From contig NZ_JACHMP010000001.1 of NCBI RefSeq assembly GCF_014204985.1, positions 620,001-684,000 of the forward strand: a DNA stretch of 64,000 bases, in the 5' to 3' direction. The notes below the pieces were generated by a model, which saw only the letters and a list, made by a program, of their open reading frames with translations, did no database searches and had not been told where the DNA came from. Below are positions 55,197 through 63,830 of the stretch, piece by piece. The stretch is from Streptosporangium becharense. Lineage in GTDB: Bacteria > Actinomycetota > Actinomycetes > Streptosporangiales > Streptosporangiaceae. A program made the translations under genes and the position numbers. How positions within the stretch are numbered: position 1 is the first letter of the stretch; every line of letters starts with the position of its first letter.

Positions 55197-56030
55197 TCAC
55201 GTCTCCGCGAGGACACGGCGCAGGACAGCGACCGTCGCATCCGGCCGCTCGGCCTCCATGCCCAGCCGGTTCATGATGTGCCAGTGCCGCTCGACGTCGG
55301 CGGGCTTGTCGAGGTAGAGGGCGCCGGTGGGCTGCTCCAGATAGACGATGTCGGACAGCTCTCCCTCGGGGAAGCGCAGGATGACGGCGGACCCCGTGGC
55401 GCCCGCACCGGCCCCCGCGGCGAACGGCAGGACCTGGACGGTGACGTGGCCCAACTCGGCGGCCTCGATGAGATGCCGGAGTTGGGCACGCATGACCTCG
55501 GTCCCGCCGACCCGGCGGCGCAGCGCGGCCTCGTCGACGACCACCCACAGGCTGACCGGCTCGGGCCGCCGCAGCAGGTGCCGGCGGCCCATGCGCAGCT
55601 CGACGCGGCGCTCGATCTCCGCCTCGGACGCCTCCGCGTGACCGGCCCGGATCAGGGCACGGGCGTAGTCCTCGGTCTGCAACAGCTCGGGGACGAACTG
55701 CGCGTCGTAGCAGCGGATCAGCGAGGCCGCCTGCTCCAGGCCGAGGTAGGCGTCGGACCAGGCGGGCACCACGTCGGCGTAGGCGTGCCACCAGCCTGGC
55801 GCGTTGGCCTGCTCGACCAGGGCGAGCAGAGCCTCGCGCTCGGCGTCTTCGGTGACGCCGTAGAGGGTCATCAGGTCGGCCACGTCACGCCGTTTGAACC
55901 CGGTCCGGCCCAGTTCCAACCGGCTGATCTTGGACGGCGACGCCCTGATGGCCTCCCCCGCCTCCTCACTGGAGATGTTGCGGGCCTCGCGCAGACGCCG
56001 CAGCTGAGCGCCGACGAGCATTCGCACCAC
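55197..56030 (-). CDS. XRE-family regulator with DUF5753 domain
   Basis: A 277-residue regulator. The N-terminal helix-turn-helix is LRRLREARNISSEEAGEAIR followed by SPSKISRLELGRTGFKRRDV. The remainder is the DUF5753 ligand-binding-like domain (WWHAYADVVPAWSDAYLGLE, RCYDAQFVPELLQTEDYARA, VTVQVLPFAAGAGAGATGSA, VVYLEQPTGALYLDKP-like ending). These proteins are very frequent in Streptomyces-type genomes, usually near small DUF397 proteins or methyltransferases. Start uncertain: GTG 56030 gives a typical length; the frame extends to a TTG at 56102. Divergent from the methyltransferase gene. Confidence 0.85.
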   Translation of the reverse strand: MVRMLVGAQLRRLREARNISSEEAGEAIRASPSKISRLELGRTGFKRRDVADLMTLYGVTEDAEREALLALVEQANAPGWWHAYADVVPAWSDAYLGLEQAASLIRCYDAQFVPELLQTEDYARALIRAGHAEASEAEIERRVELRMGRRHLLRRPEPVSLWVVVDEAALRRRVGGTEVMRAQLRHLIEAAELGHVTVQVLPFAAGAGAGATGSAVILRFPEGELSDIVYLEQPTGALYLDKPADVERHWHIMNRLGMEAERPDATVAVLRRVLAET

Positions 56031-56335
56031 CGTGGGCCCCGCCTGCCGATGATCCGGGCCGTGGCCGCCGGTCTGTGCATCCGTTACCCCGATGGCGCGC
56101 AAATCCGCTCCCCGTATCGTGATCCGCCGTTGTCCAGAGTCTTCAAGATTCTCATGCGCTGCGGCGGCACGCAGCCCGCCGGTCCCGTTTCACGGGAATC
56201 CGACGTCGCGACGGGGGAGATGACATGATCATGGAGGTTCCGGTGATTCCGCCCAGCGGCTCGCCGGGAACCGCACTCCGGCCGCCCGGCGCGGTGACGC
56301 CGGGCGACCCGCCCGCACGATCCCGAGGAGGACCC
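56031..56335. other. Divergent promoter gap
   Basis: The 305-bp gap between the DUF5753 regulator and the methyltransferase gene contains no supported gene or clear operator. The segment at 56125-56160 (TGTCCAGAGTCTTCAAGATT) is the least G+C-rich part and may hold promoters. Confidence 0.35.
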
Positions 56336-57151
56336 GTGGACGACGGCCAGACCCCTGCCGAGGCCGACGAGCTGAACCCGCACATCGCCCACAACGCCAG
56401 GGTCTGGAACTACTGGCTGGGCGGCAAGGACCACTACCCGGCCGACCGGGAGGTCGGCGACCGCGTCTTCGGGATGTTCCCCAACATCGTCCACGTGGCC
56501 CGCGCCGACCGGGCGTTCCTGGGACGCGCGGTCCGTCATCTGGCCGGCGAGGCGGGCGTGTCCCAGTTCCTCGACATCGGCACCGGGCTGCCCACCGTGG
56601 ACAACACCCATGAGGTCGCCCAGCGGGTACGCCCGGAGTCGCGGATCGTCTACGTCGACAACGACCCGCTGGTGCTGTTGCACGCCCGTGCCCTGCTGTC
56701 CGGCACGCCCGAGGGGGTCACCGACTACATCGACGCCGACGCCCGCGACCCGGAGGCGATCCTGCGGGCCGCGGCGAAGACGCTGGACTTCACCCGGCCG
56801 GTGGCGGTCATGCTGCTGGGCATCATGAACTTCGTCCTCGATGTGGCCGAGGCGCAGTCGGTGGTGCGCCGCCTGATGGCGGCGGTGCCCTCCGGCAGCT
56901 ACCTGGCGCTGACCCACCCCACCGTGGAACTGGGCGGTGAGGCCAACATCGAGGCGATGCGCTTCTGGAACGAGCACGCGCGACCGCCGATCGTGGCGCG
57001 CACCGGCGAGGAGATCGCCCGGTTCTTCGACGGTCTGGAGCTGCTGGAGCCGGGCCTGGTGTCGTGCTCACGGTGGCGGCCCGAGGCCGTCGGCATCGGT
57101 GACGCCCCCGAGCAGGTGGCCCAGTACGGCGCGGTCGCGCGCAAGCCCTGA
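56336..57151 (+). CDS. SAM-dependent methyltransferase, DUF574 family
   Basis: A 271-residue protein of the actinobacterial DUF574 group. HIAHNARVWNYWLGGKDHYP is the family signature near residue 20. SAM-binding features are FLDIGTGLPTVDNTHEVAQR and RIVYVDNDPLVLLHARALL, where the Asp after the second strand would bind the ribose. Members are abundant in actinomycetes with unknown substrates and often sit next to XRE/DUF5753 regulators, as here. GTG at 56336 follows GAGGAGG; the upstream frame is rejected. Confidence 0.9.
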   Translation: MDDGQTPAEADELNPHIAHNARVWNYWLGGKDHYPADREVGDRVFGMFPNIVHVARADRAFLGRAVRHLAGEAGVSQFLDIGTGLPTVDNTHEVAQRVRPESRIVYVDNDPLVLLHARALLSGTPEGVTDYIDADARDPEAILRAAAKTLDFTRPVAVMLLGIMNFVLDVAEAQSVVRRLMAAVPSGSYLALTHPTVELGGEANIEAMRFWNEHARPPIVARTGEEIARFFDGLELLEPGLVSCSRWRPEAVGIGDAPEQVAQYGAVARKP

Positions 57152-57482
57152 TCCGGGAGGCAAACCCCGGCCGGGGAACACGAGCCCCGGCCCACGGGTG
57201 CGAGCCCCCCGGCCACAGGACATGGACCGAGGGGCGGGGATGCGGATCCGTCAGGGATACGGATCCGGCAACGGGAAGGAGATCCTCGTCGAGCACGAAG
57301 ATCGGTGAGTGAGCGTCCGATCTCCGATCACCGGAGGTCAGCCGTTCACCGCGTGTCGCCTCGGCCGCCGCCTACCTGCGGCGAACACTCCGTAGCCGAG
57401 GCGACACGCCTTTCGACCGCTCGCCTACCGCGAGCGTCCGCTCAGATCGACCCGCTCACTCAGACCGACCCGGCCGTCGGCG
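57152..57482. other. Gap downstream of methyltransferase and lanthipeptide precursor
   Basis: The 331-bp gap lies at the 3' ends of two convergent genes. It holds the long inverted repeat at 57351-57409. An open frame of 22 codons at 57240 (ATG after GAGGGGCGGGG) has a passable ribosome binding site but no recognisable peptide features; I do not call it. Confidence 0.45.
57351..57409. terminator. Long inverted repeat, probable bidirectional terminator
   Basis: GCGTGTCGCCTCGGC and GCCGAGGCGACACGC are perfect 15-bp arms enclosing 29 bases that contain a second hairpin (CGCCGC/GCGGCG). It lies about 75 bp past the lanthipeptide precursor stop (minus strand) and 200 bp past the methyltransferase stop. 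Confidence 0.65.
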
Positions 57483-57605
57483 TCAGCGATTGGTGAGCGT
57501 GGTGATCAGGGAGGCGAGGGTGACGCAGGTGCCTCCCCCGCACGGGAACAGAGCGTCCTCCGGCTCACCGGGAAGCATGTCCAGGGCGTTGATGTCGAGT
57601 TCCAT
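57483..57605 (-). CDS. Lanthipeptide precursor (LanA)
   Basis: A 40-residue peptide too short for routine gene calling. It has an ideal ribosome binding site (AAAGGAG, seven bases before ATG). The leader begins MELDINALDMLPGEPEDALF and is acidic with Leu pairs, as in class III/IV leaders; next comes Pro21 and then a predicted core starting CGGGTCVTLASLITTLTNR. The core has Cys22 and Cys27 and six Ser/Thr (T26, T29, S32, T35, T36, T38), enough for two lanthionine-type rings. It lies 480 bp from, and divergent to, the lanthionine synthetase gene. The residue before the first Cys is Pro, which fits removal by the prolyl oligopeptidase in the locus. Confidence 0.85.
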   Translation of the reverse strand: MELDINALDMLPGEPEDALFPCGGGTCVTLASLITTLTNR

Positions 57606-58084
57606 CGCGTTTCTCCTTTCGTCGCGGGACCCCCGTCGATACTGCGGCGGTCTCCGTAACCGCCGGTCCGTCCGGCGGAGTCCGTGTGGCCGGCCCCGGC
57701 GTGGCGCCCGCCTGTGCCGCCTCACCGGCGCGGCGGGAACTTCCGTGCGGAGGCCGCCCGCCTACCGTGGGCACGGGGGCACCTCGTGCCGCCGATCCGA
57801 TCCCGTCACAGGCCGAGCGGCGTGCCGTCCCCGTCGCGGCCCTGCCGGTACGCCGGATTCGTCGTGTGGGGACAGCGTCGCGCCGGGCACTTAACGATTG
57901 CTTGTGGCTGCCACGGCCAGAGGCGGCGAACGTCCTTAAGGACGCCATAAGTCCCCGCTGGCAGCCTGATCGGCATCCGGAGAAGACACGGAAGAACCGG
58001 TCATGAACGAGATCCGGGCAGCCACATGAGACGCATGGCTCGCCATCGGCACATGTCAGATGAGGACGAAGGGGACTCGGCGTT
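57606..58084. other. Divergent control region of lanthipeptide locus
   Basis: The 479 bp between precursor and synthetase genes contains no supported gene. At 57931-57944 there is a perfect 14-bp palindrome, CGTCCTTAAGGACG, about 150 bp upstream of the synthetase start, a candidate operator. The open frames here lack ribosome binding sites. Confidence 0.5.
57931..57944. promoter_or_regulatory. 14-bp palindrome in lanthipeptide control region
   Basis: CGTCCTTAAGGACG, perfect two-fold symmetry with an A+T centre. Candidate operator; no regulator gene is encoded inside the locus. Confidence 0.4.
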
Positions 58085-60901
58085 GTGAGTGAGCTCGCTG
58101 CGGCCATGGACGACATCTCCCACGTGGATCGTCACGTCCTGGCGGACATCGCCCGGACGACGTTGCGCCGCGTGACGAACGAGACGGGCGGCACGCACCT
58201 GGCCGTTGACAGCACACAGACCGAGGGCGTCCCGGGATGGAGGCTCACGGTCGGTTCGCCGTGGACGTACGCGACTCCGGCCGGACCGGCCACGCGGGCG
58301 CAGGGCTGGAAGCTCCACATATCGGCCACGCCGCTGTCGGCACCGCTGGTGCTGGCGCGCGCGGTACGGGTACTGGGGCATCGTCGCTGCCCGTTCAAGT
58401 ACGCCACCACGGTGGACGAGCTGGCCCGGCTCGTGGGACGCAACCAGAACCGCGGCTCGGTGGGCAAGTTCATCACGGTGTACCCACCGGACGACGAGGC
58501 GGCCGTGGAGATCGCGGAAGCGCTGTACAGGGCCACCTACGGCCTGCCGGGCCCGCCGATCCTCTCTGACCGGGCCTACCGGCCGGGCGGTCTGGTGCAC
58601 TACCGCTTCGGGGTGTTCTCCGTCCCGGGCGTGCTCGACAATGACGGCTACTACGCCTCACGGCTCGTCGCACCCGACGGCACCCATGAGACCGACGAGC
58701 GCAAAGCATGGTACTCCCCGCCGGCATGGGCGAGCTGCCCGTTCGACTCAGGTCGTGCCCCGGTCAGGACCACCGCGCCAGAGGCGGTCCTGCTGGCCGG
58801 CCGATTCGTCGTGCGCGAGGCGATCCGGCACGGCGCCAGGGGCGGGGTGTTCCTGGCGGAGGATCGCACGACCGGCGCCCAGGTGGTGATCAAGCGGGCA
58901 CGCCCGCATCTGGGCGCCTGGCTCGACGGCCGCGACGAACGTGACCAGATGCGCCACGAGGCGCGCATGCTCGACCTGTTCGGACCGCTGGGTGTCACGA
59001 CACGCAAGGTGCTGCTCTTCGAGCAGGACGACAACCTGTTCCTGGCACAGGAGCGCGTCGAGGGCACCGTGCTGAACGTGTGGTCGAACGGCGCCCACGG
59101 TGGGCGGCCGGCCCGCGATCGGCCGGACACCGTGCTGTCCGTCCTGCGGCGCCTGACCGAACTGGTCGCCACCGTCCACGGACGGGGCTACGTGCTGCGG
59201 GACCTGACGCCCGGCAACGTCATGGTGACCGCCGGCGGCGACTGCCGTCTGATCGACCTGGAGATGGCCGCCGTACCCGGCACTCCGGTCTCCCACGCCC
59301 ACACTCCCGGCTTCGCGCCGCCCGAACAGACGGACTCAGCGCGGTACGGTCCCGCGCTCGGGGTGGAAGCCGACCTGTACGCGCTGGGGGCGACGATGCT
59401 GTCCGCGGTCACCTCCTCCCAGCCGCCCTACCTGAAGGATCAGCCCGCCGGGTCCCGCTCCTGGGACGAGCGGGTGGAAACGGTGACACTGGTCGCGAGC
59501 GCGGGCGACCCGACGGCGACCGCGCTCTCTCCGCTGGTCCTGGGCCTGATGCGGAAGGATCCCGCGCAGCGCTGGGATCTGCGGCGGGTGCGGGCGTTTC
59601 TCGATGGGATCGACGCGGGGCGGATCGGTTCCTCCCCCCGGGCGGGGGGCTTTCGCCTGGAGGCGGCCGAGCAGGACCGTCTGCTCCATGACGGGCTCGC
59701 CTACTCGCTGCGCACCATGTCACCCGGGGCGGACACCGCACCCTCCACCCACCTGTGGCCTTCGGCTTCGGCCCTGGCGGCTGATCCGTGCGCCGTCCAG
59801 TACGGCTCGGCCGGGGTGATCGCGCTGTGGGCCACGTTGGTGGGTCCCGCTCAGGCCAGTGACGTGCTGGCGCCGGAGACACGCGCCGATCTGACGGCCG
59901 GGCTGCGTAAGGCCGCGAACTGGACGGTGCGACAGCTGGCACGCGAGCACCGGCCCTCGCCGGGGCTGTACTTCGGCCGGGCCGGTATCTCCGTGGCCCT
60001 GTACGAGGCGGGCCGCACGCTCGGCGATGAGGGTCTGCGCGCCGCCGGCCTGGAGGCGGGGCTGAACCTGCCGACCGCCTGGCCGAACCCGGACATCTGC
60101 CATGGCACAGCCGGGACGGGGATGGCACTGCTGCACCTGTGGCGCGCCTCGGGCGACACACGGTTGCGGGACCTGGCGGAGGCGTGTGCCGACGACCTGC
60201 TGAAAGCGGCCAGGCAGACTCCGGAGACGGTGACGTGGCCCATCCCTGTGGATTTCGCCTCCAAGCTGGCGGGTGCCGAACACTACGGCTTCGCCCACGG
60301 CGTCGCCGGGATCGCGGCATACCTGCTGGCCGCCGGGATCGAACTCGGTCGTGACGACTGTCTGGAGACCGCCGTGCTCGCCGGGGAGACCCTGGTGGCG
60401 GCGGCCGAGTACCGGGGCGAGGCCGCCTGGTGGGCGTCGGGCCCGCTGGACGGGGAGAAGCTGCCGCACTGGTGCAGCGGATCCTCCGGCATCGGCACCT
60501 ACCTCGTACGCCTGTATGCGGCGACCGGAGAACAGCGCTTCCGGGACGCCGCCCGTGGCGCCGCGGTCACCGTGCACGACGCCCGGCTGAACTCGGGGAC
60601 GACCGCCTGCCACGGCCTCGCCGGTGACGGGCAGTTCCTGCTCGACATGGCCGACCTGCTCGGCGAGCCCGCCTACCACGAGCAGGCGGAGGAACTGGCC
60701 GCAGTCCTGTGGGCACGCGCCGTCCGGCGCGACGGACTGCTGGTGGTGCCGGGCGAGAACGACGCCGAGATCTCCATGGGCTGGAACACCGGGCTGGCCG
60801 GAGTGCTGGACTTCCTGTACCGGCTGCGGCACGGCGGACCGCGCCGGTGGATGGCCGAGACGGACGACGATGTGCGGGCCCCCCGCGGGGGCAGGGCATG
60901 A
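58085..60901 (+). CDS. Lanthionine synthetase, class IV (LanL)-like
   Basis: A 938-residue three-domain enzyme that phosphorylates Ser/Thr of the precursor, eliminates the phosphate and forms lanthionine rings. Residues about 1-235 are the phospho-Ser/Thr lyase (CPFKYATTVDELARLVGRNQ, GSVGKFITVYP). About 245-520 is a Ser/Thr kinase: Gly-rich GARGGVFLAED, Lys in VVIKRAR, catalytic YVLRDLTPGNVMV near 368, metal-binding LIDLE. About 545-930 is a LanC-like cyclase with zinc ligands HWCSGSSGIG near 795 and TACHGLAGDG near 841. The Cys-Cys/His set is typical of class IV and absent in class III. GTG start; the stop overlaps the peptidase ATG. Confidence 0.92.
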   Translation: MSELAAAMDDISHVDRHVLADIARTTLRRVTNETGGTHLAVDSTQTEGVPGWRLTVGSPWTYATPAGPATRAQGWKLHISATPLSAPLVLARAVRVLGHRRCPFKYATTVDELARLVGRNQNRGSVGKFITVYPPDDEAAVEIAEALYRATYGLPGPPILSDRAYRPGGLVHYRFGVFSVPGVLDNDGYYASRLVAPDGTHETDERKAWYSPPAWASCPFDSGRAPVRTTAPEAVLLAGRFVVREAIRHGARGGVFLAEDRTTGAQVVIKRARPHLGAWLDGRDERDQMRHEARMLDLFGPLGVTTRKVLLFEQDDNLFLAQERVEGTVLNVWSNGAHGGRPARDRPDTVLSVLRRLTELVATVHGRGYVLRDLTPGNVMVTAGGDCRLIDLEMAAVPGTPVSHAHTPGFAPPEQTDSARYGPALGVEADLYALGATMLSAVTSSQPPYLKDQPAGSRSWDERVETVTLVASAGDPTATALSPLVLGLMRKDPAQRWDLRRVRAFLDGIDAGRIGSSPRAGGFRLEAAEQDRLLHDGLAYSLRTMSPGADTAPSTHLWPSASALAADPCAVQYGSAGVIALWATLVGPAQASDVLAPETRADLTAGLRKAANWTVRQLAREHRPSPGLYFGRAGISVALYEAGRTLGDEGLRAAGLEAGLNLPTAWPNPDICHGTAGTGMALLHLWRASGDTRLRDLAEACADDLLKAARQTPETVTWPIPVDFASKLAGAEHYGFAHGVAGIAAYLLAAGIELGRDDCLETAVLAGETLVAAAEYRGEAAWWASGPLDGEKLPHWCSGSSGIGTYLVRLYAATGEQRFRDAARGAAVTVHDARLNSGTTACHGLAGDGQFLLDMADLLGEPAYHEQAEELAAVLWARAVRRDGLLVVPGENDAEISMGWNTGLAGVLDFLYRLRHGGPRRWMAETDDDVRAPRGGRA

Positions 60902-62787
60902 TGATCTCCGCAACGGGGAACCGGGCGGGTACGGCGGTCGGCGCGCGGGAGCGGCCGTTCGTCCGCAGACTGAACTTCCGTTTCTCCCCCGCCGGACGGT
61001 ACGCCGCCTGCCTGGCCGTGGACGGCCGTGATTCCTCGATGAACCCGGAACTGTGGGACCTCACCGGCCTCGCGCCTCGCCTTCGGACGGTGCGCACCCG
61101 GGACGGCGAGACCACCGCGAACGTGCCGCTCTCGACGGATGAAGGTGATCTTCTGCTGTGCCGGTCCGGCGCGTACGGCTCGCGGCTCACCTTCGCCTCC
61201 CGCCCGGACAGCGGGAAGGCCGTCGAAGAAGTCGAGCTGATCAGCGTCCGGAGAGGCGGTCTCCGGCTCTTCTCCGGCACGGCCCGGATCCCGGCCCTGG
61301 TGCTGGAGACGGACGGGGACGCGAACACCGTGGTGTGGCGCCTGTCCGGTCGGGCCGCTCCGCCGGAACGGATCATCCGGCTGCCGTACCCGGTCGGCGG
61401 AGGGGTCTGGCTCGATGAGAGCGGTGACAGGCTCGCGCTGGTCTCCACTGAACCCGGAACCGGCACCATGGTCCTGGATCTGCCGCACGGCGACATGACC
61501 GCCCTCGGCTTGCCCGGCGGCGAACACCTGCTGCTGGCCGCGCCACACGGCGGAGTGCTTCTCACCGCCGCGCGGCAGGGCGGCGTCCACCGGCTCGGCG
61601 TCCGCCGTCCCGGCGACCGAGGGCCGACGGTCTTCCCCGATCGGCTCAACGAGACCGAGGGCATCGTCGTCCCGCTGGCGCTGGATCCCACCGGACGGTT
61701 CCTGGCCCTGTCGGTCACCCGGCGTGCCCGTTCCCACCTGCTGGTCCACGACCTGGTGGCGGACGAGGCGAGCGAGATCGCGCTGCCCCCCGGCGAGTTG
61801 TATCCGACCGCCCACTGGTCCGGCGGCGGCCTGCGACTGATCCACAGCACGCCGGACCGTCCGACGGGCGTGATCACCGTTCTGGAACCGTCCCGGCCAC
61901 GTCTCCTCGTCCCCCGCGACGGGCGCCGGTTCCGGTGGACCGCCGCCCGGACGCGGCAGTACCCCGCCCCGGTGGGGACCACGGAGGCCGTCGTGTACGG
62001 CGACCCGGTCGGCAGCCGGCACCTGGTGGTGGCGCTTCACGGGGGCCCCGAGGCCGCCTGGCGGCTCGGATTCGACCCGTTGTTCCAGCGCCTCGCCTCC
62101 GAGGACATCGCGGTGGTGGCCCCCAACCAGCGGGGAAGCACCGGATACGGCGCGACCCACCGCGACGCCGTCCACGGCGCCTGGGGCGGTCCCGACCTGG
62201 CCGACGTCCTGCACCTGGGCCGTTCTCTGGTCGCCGAGCGCGGCCCGGACCGGCCTCGGCCCATGCTCTACGGGGCGAGCTACGGCGCGTACCTGGCGTT
62301 GCTGGCCGCGGCCGCGGAGCCGGACCTGTGGGACCGTGCCGCGGTCGTCGCGCCGTTCCTGTCAGGGACGCTGCTCTACGAGGACGGGCCGGGACCGGTC
62401 CGCAATCTGATAGACCGGCTCGGCGGTCGCGAGGAGATCCGGAACGACGACCTCGGTCCACGTGACCTGCTCCGGCTGGCCGGACGCATCCGGCTGCCGC
62501 TCCTCATCGTGCACGGTGAACGGGATCCGATCATCCCGGTCAGCCATTCCCGTCGCCTGCACGACCGGCTGCTCCAGACCCGTCACGTCCACGGCACGCC
62601 CACGACCTATCTCGAGGTTTCCGGAGCGGGCCACGACCCGCTGTCCGACGGCGGCGGACACGCCGTCGCGCTGCGCGTGCTCGGGTTCTTCCGCGCGGCG
62701 TCCCCCGGCGAAGAACAGCGGATGGACGAGGGATCGGGCGCCCGGCATTCCCCCCGACCATCCATAAGGGACAAGGAGTCCTCATGA
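60898..62787 (+). CDS. Prolyl oligopeptidase-family peptidase (leader processing)
   Basis: A 629-residue serine peptidase of the S9/POP family. An N-terminal propeller (residues about 20-360; FSPAGRYAACLAVDG, VVWRLSGRAAPPERI) precedes an alpha/beta-hydrolase domain with nucleophile LYGASYGAYLALLA (Ser near 460), Asp in VHGERDPIIPVSHS and His in GAGHDPLSDGG. POP enzymes cleave after Pro; relatives in class III lanthipeptide loci (such as FlaP) remove leaders. Here the precursor has Phe-Pro directly before the first core Cys. Overlaps the synthetase stop and the radical SAM start (ATGA each), so all three are co-translated. Confidence 0.88.
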   Translation: MMISATGNRAGTAVGARERPFVRRLNFRFSPAGRYAACLAVDGRDSSMNPELWDLTGLAPRLRTVRTRDGETTANVPLSTDEGDLLLCRSGAYGSRLTFASRPDSGKAVEEVELISVRRGGLRLFSGTARIPALVLETDGDANTVVWRLSGRAAPPERIIRLPYPVGGGVWLDESGDRLALVSTEPGTGTMVLDLPHGDMTALGLPGGEHLLLAAPHGGVLLTAARQGGVHRLGVRRPGDRGPTVFPDRLNETEGIVVPLALDPTGRFLALSVTRRARSHLLVHDLVADEASEIALPPGELYPTAHWSGGGLRLIHSTPDRPTGVITVLEPSRPRLLVPRDGRRFRWTAARTRQYPAPVGTTEAVVYGDPVGSRHLVVALHGGPEAAWRLGFDPLFQRLASEDIAVVAPNQRGSTGYGATHRDAVHGAWGGPDLADVLHLGRSLVAERGPDRPRPMLYGASYGAYLALLAAAAEPDLWDRAAVVAPFLSGTLLYEDGPGPVRNLIDRLGGREEIRNDDLGPRDLLRLAGRIRLPLLIVHGERDPIIPVSHSRRLHDRLLQTRHVHGTPTTYLEVSGAGHDPLSDGGGHAVALRVLGFFRAASPGEEQRMDEGSGARHSPRPSIRDKESS

Positions 62788-63830
62788 GCGTCTCCGTCAG
62801 CCGGCCCACCGATGTCATCTGGGACCTCACCTACGCCTGCCCCCTGCGCTGTGTCCACTGCTACTCCGAGTCGGGCAGGCGGCCGACCCGGCAGTTGTCC
62901 CACGGCGAGATGCTGCGGGTCGCCGACGCGGTCATCTCGCTCGGCCCGGAGACGGTGGAGTTCGCGGGCGGTGAGCCCCTGGTGATCGAAGGGATCTACG
63001 AGGTCGCCGAGCACATCGCACGAGCGGGGATCAAGGTCAGCCTCTACACCAGCGGATGGACGCTCACCCCCGAAACCGCCGAGGAAGCGGCCCAGGTCTT
63101 CCACCGCATCACGGTCAGCGTGGACGGGGCCGACGCCGAGGTCCACGACCGCATACGGGGGAGGGCCGGCTCATTCGAACGCGCGATGAACGCCCTCGCC
63201 CTGCTGGACGGTGTGTCCGCCCGGCGTTCGGCCGGAGGAGGCGATCCTGTGATCTTCGGCATCGACTGTTCGGTCCTGCGCGGCAACCTTCACCAGACAG
63301 AGGAATTCTGCACCGCCGTCGCCCCCCGGTTCCCACGGATGCGGTTCCTCAATTTCGCTGCCGCGGTGCCTTCTGGGCTGGCCAGCCGACCCGGCTTCAG
63401 CGAGGCGGAACTGCTCACGAACGAGGAGCTCCGCACCCTGACCGGTCAGGAGCACGCCGAGCGCCTCAGGTCACTCGCACCGGCCTCGGTGGCGGTGTCG
63501 ACCTCGAGCAACCTCATCCTTCTGATGCACCCGGACCACATCGAGCGTTTCGGCTTCTCCCTGATGCAGGTGGAGCCGGACGGCGAGGTGCGCGCGATGC
63601 CCGTCTACGAAGGGTGCGTGGGCAATCTCCTGACCGATGACCCCGCCGTCCTGTGGCGACGTGCCACCGAGCGGTGGCGCGATCCCTTCGTGGTCGAAGC
63701 GGTGTCGCGGGTGCGTTCGCTGGCGGACTGGGCCGAGGCGGTCCGGCGCATCGACCGCCGATTCGGCTCCCGTGAGGTGCTTGCGCGGATCGGCCGCCGC
63801 CCGCCCTGGCCCGCTTCGGGGCTCTCCTGA
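62784..63830 (+). CDS. Radical SAM enzyme in lanthipeptide operon
   Basis: A 348-residue radical SAM protein. The cluster motif is CPLRCVHCYSE (Cys19, Cys23, Cys26, CxxxCxxC) at the N-terminus. EFAGGEPLV is the SAM-binding GGE motif and ITVSVDGADAEVHDRIRG the fifth strand. The C-terminal part has only Cys residues such as MPVYEGCVGN, so a full SPASM domain with extra clusters is not evident. Enzymes with this start resemble peptide-modifying (PqqE/SPASM-like) and heme d1/AdoMet maturases. Last gene of the operon by ATGA overlap, so a role in modifying the lanthipeptide is likely, though unproven. Confidence 0.88.
   Translation: MSVSVSRPTDVIWDLTYACPLRCVHCYSESGRRPTRQLSHGEMLRVADAVISLGPETVEFAGGEPLVIEGIYEVAEHIARAGIKVSLYTSGWTLTPETAEEAAQVFHRITVSVDGADAEVHDRIRGRAGSFERAMNALALLDGVSARRSAGGGDPVIFGIDCSVLRGNLHQTEEFCTAVAPRFPRMRFLNFAAAVPSGLASRPGFSEAELLTNEELRTLTGQEHAERLRSLAPASVAVSTSSNLILLMHPDHIERFGFSLMQVEPDGEVRAMPVYEGCVGNLLTDDPAVLWRRATERWRDPFVVEAVSRVRSLADWAEAVRRIDRRFGSREVLARIGRRPPWPASGLS

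Noticed and set aside
57240..57308. 22-codon open frame with ribosome binding site as a second precursor peptide
   Set aside because: No Cys and no leader-like motif; nothing links it to the lanthipeptide enzymes.
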